Positions 1 to 7,573 of a stretch of 64,000 bases of DNA are shown in pieces (position 1 is the first letter of the stretch; each line of letters starts with the position of its first letter). The notes below the pieces were generated by a model. The model did not search any database, had not been told where the DNA came from, and worked only from the letters and a program-made list of their open reading frames with translations. This stretch comes from Plasmopara viticola (Eukaryota; Oomycota; Peronosporomycetes; Peronosporales; Peronosporaceae). The translations under genes and the position numbers were made by a program. The stretch is taken from the NCBI GenBank assembly GCA_001695595.3, contig MBPM02000014.1:682001-746000 (forward strand), read 5' to 3'.

Positions 1-699
1 GTACGCTCTTAGTGACATCACAGAAACTATCGCAACTTAAAAAACGGAAAGAGCGAATTTCTCAAAATATGGAGGACGAAGACACCGCGCTTTCGGAGAT
101 TGAGTAACGCTAGTGCTTATAGGAGAATCAATGTTCTTAATATCGCGCGATCGTGGCGAGAATCAGGTTACAGTAGCTCAATCCGCAACCTTTATTAGCA
201 ATGTCGTGGAAAAAAATTTCTGGATTCAAGCTTGTGGGCCTTGATGCGCCAAAAGCTTTCTTATTATGCGAAACTTCTTGTCCGGAGAAATTGGTGTCAG
301 GTGTCGCTTGGTGGTGAAGGTGACACCTGACGTGGTTGCTTTTTACCACAGCGATGACCTTTCACATTATCTCGAAGGTGCTGCAATCTGTCTGTCTTTT
401 GTGTTTCGTGAGCAGTGCTTTTTAATGATGTTGCAGCAATATGATGTGTCAAATGCGCTGCAGTTTATCTTTGCTTTATGTTCGTCAAGCATACGAGCTT
501 CTTCATGCGATCTGAACTCGAACGTGTCTGTGCCGAGTTCACACAGCACCTTGCGCGAAAGAGGCGTGCAAAAAGTCGCGTGGCAGGCTTTAATGAACAA
601 TTATGAAAGCATCATGTAGTTACCGATTAAGGGCATACCTAGACTCTTTGTCCGGGTTATTAGTAAAAACTAGTGCAATAAACACCCCTACAAGCTGCT
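1..699. other. intergenic, no gene recognised
   Basis: No supported gene. A 117-codon open frame at 266-619 (+) shows no domain I recognise and could be chance. A perfect 10-bp inverted repeat lies at 296-305 and 322-331 with a 16-base loop inside that frame. Confidence 0.5.
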
Positions 700-937
700 A
701 AGTACCACATCTATATTATCAGAATGAACTACTAGCCACTTTTCGCTATAATTTTTATGCAGGGATACGGCTTCTCCACCATGCTGATCTTTGACTTTCT
801 TGAAAAAAGGCATCAATGAGCTCACATTTATCTTGTGGCAGGTACCATTGTCTATTCTGAGCATGGCTCAAGGTAAAACTTGTGCTTACCTTTCCTATCA
901 AATAGGACTTGTGATGGTTGGTCACTAGACACCACAC
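700..937 (-). pseudogene. Ty3/gypsy reverse-transcriptase leader remnant
   Basis: On the minus strand a short open stretch reads NRQWYLPQDKCELIDAFF before losing frame. This resembles the segment just ahead of the RT palm in oomycete Ty3/gypsy polyproteins, where an LP..xCD.I..FF pattern is usual. A similar stretch, YLPNERCDVINPFF, occurs at the other end of the window near 61.0 kb, where further RT motifs follow it. After the FF pair the reading frame shifts and similarity fades, so only a fragment is left. The call rests on a short motif and on the parallel with the better preserved copy; it is a suggestion, not a firm assignment. Confidence 0.4.
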
Positions 938-2685
938 TTAAGCATTCGTACATTAAAAAAATAAACGGTCAACCATAAATCTTTAAGCCAAGGTCTGACT
1001 GTAAGGTCGGAACAAGTTATCTAGATCTAACCGGAAAATGTTATTACCACCAAAAGGGTTTTCCGTATCCGAATTTAGCTAAGCACTTGATCACCTGGAG
1101 GTCTTAAAGGCTAAATTATTCTGAGCCTTTGGCAGTTTTTTAAGTTGAAGCGCACCTACCATGACACAACGATCAGTTGGATTGTCAATATTTATTGTTG
1201 ATAAGTCTTGCTTGCAACATCGTGATCGCCAGCGATACCCATAGTACATTTTTGCACTAAATCTTTACTGTTTTTGAGCATAGGCGATATAACCTCTCAT
1301 ACAGGTTTATCACGCGCAGCAGGTGGAACTATGCCACTCATCAATCAAAATGTGTCATTCATTTTGCCGTGTGGATCTATGTCACTCGCTTGAAAAGTAT
1401 CGTTTTTGGTGCGTTGTTATCTACCGTTAGAGCTACGTGGTTCAGAGCCGATGCTTCCAGCAAAATTGAGGAAATACCTAAAAAGAATTTATACGACGTC
1501 ATCGCGTGTTGATTCGAAAGACATCAATAACTTAGGTATTACTCGTATTTGTTTTGCAAAAGAGTCGTTGTGGACAAGAAAGTATAATAACGATTTATAA
1601 AAACCTAGTGCGCGGAGCTGGGCCGTGATTGCCTTTGGTCTTGCCTTGTGGACGTATTGGTTATTTAGCCATTGCGCTTATAGTATTGTTTATGGCAAGA
1701 ATAAGAAACGACTTCATGCTGTCGAAACTCACACTCCACAGTTCGGACCATTTTTATGATAGGCAGATTTGTTATTCTCCCATTAATTACTTGCTTTAAA
1801 TTGGACTCAGTCTCTTGGTTTCATGGCAACAGTTAACTTTTCTTGATTGACTACAATTGCTTACTGATGCGCGGAGTCTATCGCCGCAACGAAGTACCGG
1901 AATAGCATAATGTAGGTCAAACCTTGAGCGCTTTTACGTACAATCTGCAATACACCTCTGCTGATTCCTTTTCTGAGAATGCTACATTTCTATAGTATGC
2001 ATTATCTATACATCGTTCATGAAGGCAAAGTTTTTTCCGATAGTGTACATACGACAGACCCTAAGTGGTTGGCTATTTAAAAGAACTTAAGTGAGAAATA
2101 GACTTGCTTTGCACAAATTATGATCTCTTTTGCGACGATCAAGGCAGCGAGTGTTACTGTGCTCGGCTACACATAAGTCTACTAGGACTAAGCCCCATTT
2201 AGCGGGCCCAAGACGCTACCCTCAGGGTTAATGAGCACTTTATTCAAGAAATTCCCGAGTAGAGATCAAATGTGTGGCTGTATTTCTCCTGAAAAGCGAC
2301 CTAAATATTTTCTTTAACCGCTGTTGTCTGTATAGTGAAAAAGTAGATGGAAGGTGACACAGGGCACACATTTTGTGTGAACCCCGCTATCCAAATACCA
2401 AAGCGCAAACGCCGCACGCATTAGAGCATCATGATCAAGGCTTTCTTAGTAGCCACCTCTATCGAAAAGAAAGTTCTGTATTTTCTGAAAAGTTTAAGTT
2501 TCGCCGGGTTGGACCCCACAGAAAGTAGTACCGGATACGTGCTGCATGAACCTATGAACATAAACTTTGCTGGCACAGCTCGAGCGCTATGACACGTTTG
2601 GTTATCTAGTGACAAGACGGACTGCAATTGTAGCCGCGTGCTGACAGATAGACAAATGAAGTCAACAAAAACCAGCAACTAATTC
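938..2685. other. intergenic, no gene recognised
   Basis: AT-rich sequence with only short chance frames (for example 1406-1600 + and 2421-2678 -). I see no domain, repeat or RNA gene here. Confidence 0.5.
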
Positions 2686-3007
2686 GTGGAGCTCAAGCTG
2701 CGCGTGCGGCAAATGCGAAAAAATGGCTCTGTCCACACCGGAACCTTTATTTGTCTCCGTGAAGACACGGGATTGTTCACAAGGCTGGGTCCTACACAAG
2801 GTACCAATATAAGCCCATCGATATCCCATTTTCCTGGATTTTGGGTGGATATGAGAGGGCACGACGTATGCAAAAACATTTCTTGTCGTGTATGACTAAA
2901 GTCGTGACGATGCATACATATTTGAAGACTCTGAAAGCAAAGATTGATCAGCCAACCAAAATCTTATCTGTAAGGATGATGCTTGCTGAAATTGCGGACG
3001 ACGGAGT

Positions 3008-4797
3008 TTGGCCGGGTGGCAAAGAGGCGACCAGATCGTCTACATTAGTCATTTCCTAAACATTGAGCGCGAGCTCCAGGCCGTCGAGGATGTTAAGGAG
3101 CTCCAAACCCGTGTTGTAAAGACGGTCATCTGGCTTGAGCTCGGCATAGTCAACAAACGCCGTATAGAGCGTCAAGGCAGAGCTTTCAGCTCACAAGGCA
3201 TGCAGCAAGACATTTGTGCTAGCACCATTGCCGAGCACATGCACAAGCCCAAGTTCAATCCGAATGGTCTGAACTTAAAGGTTAAAGGCCCCGCCAGGGC
3301 AAAAGTCAAATTGACTACTACTGTAGCCGACTTATATGCAATCTAGATTTAAACATTCGAAGCGATTGTCGACTAGGGCATGAAGGATCTAATCCAGACC
3401 GCATTTAATATCGGACCGGCGTCTACAAGTCGCATTGAGACGAACGATCTGCTCTCGAACCCCATTACGGTGCGGCGCAATGTCGAGTCGCGTGCCGAAT
3501 GCGGGTATGCGACGTTGACAGCTTTGTTGAAGAAGCTTTTGGCGTTGGGCCTTGGCATAGTACACACATCCGACCTGTGGACAGACTCAGTGAGAAAGAC
3601 GTCATACCTGTCTACCACGGTGCACTACATCGACGATGAGCTCACGCATTATGCCCGCACAATGCACGCCAAAATTATCCACGACCCAAAACACATCGCT
3701 GTAATGACCAAAGTAGCGCTCAAAGATGGCCTGGAATTGTTCGGCATCTTAAATGAATGCCCACGGCCAGATCATCGTTGTCTCAGACAGCGGGTCGACC
3801 TACTGTGGATTCTAGGGTATTTCGTCCGAGCTCACGTGGTTTGCCCGCATCGACTACTATACTGACAACTGTCGTAGGCAAGACGGCTAAGACGATAAAT
3901 GGAGTCAAGGGCTTGGCATTTTACCGCTTCGTGCAAAAAATCGCAATTTAATCTGATTGATAAGGCTAATAAGCTCGTCAATTTGTTTAAGCAATCCAAC
4001 CTGCAGTCTCATCTAACCAAGACCCTCAATTAAGAGATCCGAACCCGCTGGTCTCGCTGCTTCGCTACGCGGGCGAAACTATCACTGGGGCGATCTAAGC
4101 TGAATACATTCGCCATCGACTGCTTGAGCACTTGCAGCCGGTCGTGAGCAATTTCATTAGCAAAAAGGACGTGGTTATCCAGCCGGCGGTCAGCACCTCA
4201 CTCGTTCTTTTTAAGCGTATTCAGAAGCTCATCCTGCTGGAGGTTTATGTCTTGTAAAACATTAACGATAAGGTGGCACTGCTGAGTTAAATGGCCAAAC
4301 GCCATTTAGTGCGGATGGCATTGAGCTGGACTTGGTCAAGTCATTTAAAACGGAGATCAAAAAGTGCATGGTCAGGTTTGGCATGCTGTTCGACGACAAA
4401 TGGCAGAAGCAGAACCTATCCGCGTGAATGAACGCGTCGCCATACACGGTCTTTCGATTTATGACATGGACTACGATGAATCCGACGACAGCGTCGAGGT
4501 GCTTAACGACGCCAGTATCTACGGCAGACGCATCGGGTTTAAAGGTCACTAAAGTCGAAAGCAGGCTACCGAAGGGGACGACAAGCTTCAAAATACTGGT
4601 CTAGTAGAAGCGTTTGAGGTCACGCGGCTTCTTATCACAGAGGATGTCGGGTGATCTTTCTTGTTCGCTCCAACTTAATGCTCCATGTCTGAAAAAGATT
4701 CTCGGATGCGGGTAAAAAGCTCACGAAGACGCACAAAAGGCTCAAGCCGCGTGTCGTCAATAACCTGCTTTATTCGCACAAATCGCTACACTTGTAG
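3008..4797 (+). pseudogene. decayed hAT-family transposase
   Basis: Broken coding remains of a hAT DNA transposon. Around 3380-3865 the frame carries the hAT catalytic-core signature with TSDLWTDSVRKTSYLSTTVH (about 3566-3625), followed by a helical stretch ending near ELFGIL. At 4699-4797 a different frame gives the C-terminal dimerisation motif, ending HKRLKPRVVNNLLYSHKS and then a stop. The segment 3008-3346 is in the same frame as 3380 and is separated from it by three in-frame stops, so it is probably the upstream part. Between 3865 and 4699 the frame is lost through stops and shifts. hAT transposases are normally one frame of about 600-800 residues. I could not find the terminal inverted repeats or the 8-bp target duplication, so the ends of the element are unknown. 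The copy is dead. Confidence 0.72.
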
Positions 4798-4936
4798 TGG
4801 CAATCGACTTAAAAACGGAAATTTCGTCAAACTTTGTTGCGTGCTGTCGGCTGGGTATGTGTGGAACAGGTGGGATAGTGGCATGGGTGGACCTAGTTCG
4901 TCCGCGCCTAGCGTGGGTAATTCTAATTTATAACTG

Positions 4937-5008
4937 ACCGAGGTGTGATGAATTTGCACGGCTTTTTGCACAACCGAGGTGTGATGGGTTTGCACAACTT
5001 CTTGCACA
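4937..5008. repeat. two-copy 36-bp tandem repeat
   Basis: Units 4937-4972 and 4973-5008 both start ACCGAGGTGTGATG, share TTTGCAC, and end TTGCACA, with a few substitutions. They lie about 140 bases past the hAT dimerisation motif, a place where subterminal repeats of a hAT element could sit. That link is inference. Confidence 0.75.
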
Positions 5009-5336
5009 AAGTGGGCGCGCAAAAATACATACACAAATATGATAGGTGTCAATAATCCCCAAGGTTCTATGTTATTTATTTGTTTTGGTCTATCCCTTGC
5101 TACTTGATAAGCGATAAACTCACTTCCGCGATTTAATGAAATGCCCGTAACTGATATTACGTGTACAATTGGCGTTATGATAGTTCGACATTAAAGTGAA
5201 GTAATGTGTGCAATAATGCGTGACGGAATGTCACCTCGGAACTCTCATTTATTACGACTTAGCAGTAACTATCTATGACTAATCTACATATTGGATGCTA
5301 CTGGTTATCGAAGTATGGAAGAGGGCTCGCTGTTGA

Positions 5337-5823
5337 TTAGAAATCGGTAGATCGCACAACGCGAACCTCACGCCGGCTCGCGTTTGCAAGACGCGCCTGT
5401 GCGCGTTGGCGCTGGAACTGAATCCAGTCTTGCGTCTCCTGCTCATCCTCTGTGTCTTCTTCGTTGGAATAGTCGTCGTTCTCGTCCACGAGCCCGCAAG
5501 CATAGAAGTCCCAAAGCAAATCAGTTGGCGTCGGGCATTGGGTGGTGGGTTCCACTGTTGCCACGCGGCGCTGCGAAGCGCTGACTTCATTTGCAGTGGT
5601 GACCGTTGTCGACATTATCAGGTAAACGATTTAGGTCGTCGACTACGGCCGCTCGGGCCTGGAGCACGCGAGGAAGAGTCACGGCACGACGCCGGTAAGT
5701 TTGCAAGTGGCCGTCGCTCGGCGCTTGCAACGCACGTCTGCTCGCTACCCCTGTGCATCGCTTGAACTGGTCGAACTGGTAACCAATGAATTTTAATGCG
5801 ACACTCTTCAGCACTGACGTCAA
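5337..5823 (-). pseudogene. frameshifted hypothetical protein
   Basis: GC-richer than its surroundings and coding-like on the minus strand. One frame runs from an ATG at 5823 to a stop at 5587 (78 codons; starts MTSVLKSVALKFIGYQFDQF, later RRALQAPSDG, VVDDLNRLPDN). A second frame from an ATG at 5615 to 5337 (92 codons) contains PTPTDLLWDFYACGLVDEND, an acidic run, then a Gln/Arg-rich helix WIQFQRQRAQARLANASRRE. The two overlap by 29 bases and look like one protein broken by a frameshift, though two small genes or an unseen splice are possible. I do not recognise the family. It could be a transposon accessory protein, given the hAT wreck next door. Its 3' end is 134 bases past the stop of the ASC-1-like gene in the same orientation. 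Confidence 0.4.
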
Positions 5824-5956
5824 CGCGCTGCACGTTTGGTCTCGCAGCAGCGACTGACATTACTAAATACTCACCTGAATAATAAGGTACTGTATCTATA
5901 CTCAGATGCCTTTACTGCAACTTTTGGTTGCTTGAGATAATCGATTACGATGAACA

Positions 5957-6760
5957 CTACACAAAGGCCAAGTCGTATGAATCGTCCACCACGACTTGAA
6001 TACCGCTGGCAACAGATAAAGAATCTCCTAGACTGACCTTACCGCTCCTTACCGTGCTCATCTTGCGCTGAATTTCGTCCGCTATCTCACGCGCGTCCCG
6101 AGTGAGGTGCTCGTTGCGCGGGATCTTGGTGTCCAAGAATTGCCCATTGTTTGGTTCCAAAGCGTTTGTGATTGAATGTCTTCCCTTGCTCCTCTGAGTG
6201 TCGCCCTCAACATGATTTTCGTCCTTTGAAACGTGTTCCGCCTCCACTTCTCGCGGGCGCTCTTTAGTTGTCTCGCTAAGCCGTACAAGCTCCTTCAGGT
6301 TTTGTCGCCCGTCTTGGTCAGTCAAAATTGCGTCGCACTCATAGTGGAGCTCCGTGTCGCAAAACACGCAGCGACGCGCACCGTTGAACTCAATGCGACC
6401 GCATCGCAGGCAATTGATGATAAGCGCGTCGTTTAAAAGCTCTGCCTTCTTGTTCTTTTTGCGAGACTTAGGGTGCGAAGTTATTAGTTTAGATCGAGAA
6501 ACTACTTCGTCTAGCTCAGTAGCCGCAGCTGCCTCTTTGTCACCAGATTTGGCGACCGCTGCTGCGGGTGAGAACAGTCGCGTGCTAATGTCCTCTGCGC
6601 GCTTGGCTGGGATACCCAGCAGCTCGATAAAGTAGCTGGATGCCTCTTCGTGGGTAGAAAACGTGTTTGTAATGTAGCTCACAATTTCATCCACCTCCGC
6701 GAAGCCCAACGCGCTCACTAGCTCACTTTTAAGCCATGCCTTGGTCTGGGTGTCTGCCAT
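5957..6760 (-). CDS. TRIP4: ASC-1/TRIP4-like zinc-finger protein (RQT complex subunit)
   Basis: Predicted 267 residues from the ATG at 6760; an upstream in-frame ATG at 6817 would overlap the divergent neighbour. The N-terminus (KAWLKSELVSALGFAEVDEI, then a helical EEASSYFIELLGI stretch) matches the N-terminal helical region of activating signal cointegrator 1. At about residues 116-135 sits the C2HC5-type zinc finger: NCLRCGRIEFNGARRCVFC. In animals TRIP4, and in yeast Rqt4, belong to the ribosome quality-control trigger (ASC/RQT) complex that splits collided ribosomes; TRIP4 is also a transcription coactivator. Here the protein stops soon after an acidic VVVDDSYDLAF tail. Animal TRIP4 is about 580 residues and ends with an ASCH domain, which is absent here, so this is a short form closer to the fungal layout. 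Divergent from the gene at 6816. Confidence 0.75.
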   Translation of the reverse strand: MADTQTKAWLKSELVSALGFAEVDEIVSYITNTFSTHEEASSYFIELLGIPAKRAEDISTRLFSPAAAVAKSGDKEAAAATELDEVVSRSKLITSHPKSRKKNKKAELLNDALIINCLRCGRIEFNGARRCVFCDTELHYECDAILTDQDGRQNLKELVRLSETTKERPREVEAEHVSKDENHVEGDTQRSKGRHSITNALEPNNGQFLDTKIPRNEHLTRDAREIADEIQRKMSTVRSGKVSLGDSLSVASGIQVVVDDSYDLAFV

Positions 6761-6815
6761 GGCGTGGCCAAGTTTCAAATAAAGGGTGCATTGTGTAACA
6801 AAAACCGTATGTGAC
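6761..6815. promoter_or_regulatory. 55-bp divergent intergenic region
   Basis: Only 55 bases separate the ATG of the ASC-1-like gene (minus) from the first good ATG of the plus-strand gene. Both 5' leaders must overlap or be very short, so the two genes probably share a promoter. No clear TATA or initiator motif is seen. Confidence 0.5.
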
Positions 6816-7358
6816 ATGGCTACACTACTGGCAGACGTGAAAATGTCGTTTCTGCTTGGCGACGACTATGCAAGCAGCAGCGAAAGTGAGAGCGATGAAG
6901 AGCAAGTAGAATCAGGCCAGATGAGGATTCAGGAATCGACGAAGGAGGAGAAGCGCTCTGAGCACTTCTTGCCTTCACCTGACAGCGTTCTCTCAAGCGT
7001 GTCAGCGACGACGGCCTCCTTCTTACCGCCCAAATTTAAAGCTACAGTCCAAAGTACTGTCAAGTCCTTTAACTTGCTCGACGATCGAGAGGCGCAAGGA
7101 CAAGAGCCAACAGTCCAGGATAGTGCGGAGAAAGTATCAAAACCAGAGCAAAAAGCGACAGCAGAGACGCTGAAAAGTGACTACAAGCGCCGCTTACCAC
7201 TTGAAGTAGCGCCTCGAGAGCCGTTATCAAAGCGTGAGAAGAAAGGGGCGAAGGAGCGAGTCAAGGGCCAGCGGCTGAAGGGCCAAGCAGGCATCGGTTC
7301 GGATTTTCGCGGCTGGAAGTCCGAAACCGAGATGTCGCTGCGGCAGCAATTTGACTAG
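6816..7358 (+). CDS. conserved-looking acidic/basic protein, function unknown
   Basis: Predicted 180 residues from 6816 (MATLLADVKM...), or 171 from the next ATG at 6843 (MSFLLGDDYASS). It opens with a serine/acidic tract (SSSESESDEEQ), then a short motif LPSPDSVLSSV followed by a SFLPPKF segment, and ends with a basic helix KREKKGAKERVKGQRLKGQ and the compact tail GIGSDFRGWKSETEMSLRQQ. This acidic head, central proline motif and basic tail recall the C1orf52/UPF0690 group of small nuclear proteins, but the match is loose and I would not transfer the name. No membrane segment or signal peptide. It is divergent from the ASC-1-like gene and 215 bases ahead of the RUN-RhoGAP-ELMO gene. Nuclear location is inferred from composition only. 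Confidence 0.65.
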   Translation: MATLLADVKMSFLLGDDYASSSESESDEEQVESGQMRIQESTKEEKRSEHFLPSPDSVLSSVSATTASFLPPKFKATVQSTVKSFNLLDDREAQGQEPTVQDSAEKVSKPEQKATAETLKSDYKRRLPLEVAPREPLSKREKKGAKERVKGQRLKGQAGIGSDFRGWKSETEMSLRQQFD

Positions 7359-7537
7359 CAAAAGAATAAGCAGCAAGTATTGGAGCCAATTGTCAGTAAG
7401 AAACGTAAACAATTTATTGCTCTTTATTTGAGCTCAGTTTTTCCTCTAATATCCGACACTGCCTTAAGCAACGCCTGTCAAACGTCGCGCGATCCAAAAA
7501 GCGATCTTTTCAGGCGACACCAGTCACTGAATAGGCA

Positions 7538-7551
7538 GCATTCGCAATTTT
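7538..7551 (+). promoter_or_regulatory. oomycete initiator-like element
   Basis: The sequence GCATTCGCAATTTT resembles the oomycete core promoter (Inr, consensus about TCATTYNNCAWTTT) and lies 22 bases ahead of the ATG at 7574. The spacing between CATT and CAATTT is one base shorter than the usual form. Confidence 0.5.
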
Positions 7552-7573
7552 AAAGTGAAAGGCATCAATCACG

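Noticed and set aside
296..331. 10-bp perfect inverted repeat with a 16-base loop
   Set aside because: Short and unique in the window, with no flanking duplication or gene context, so not called a transposon end.
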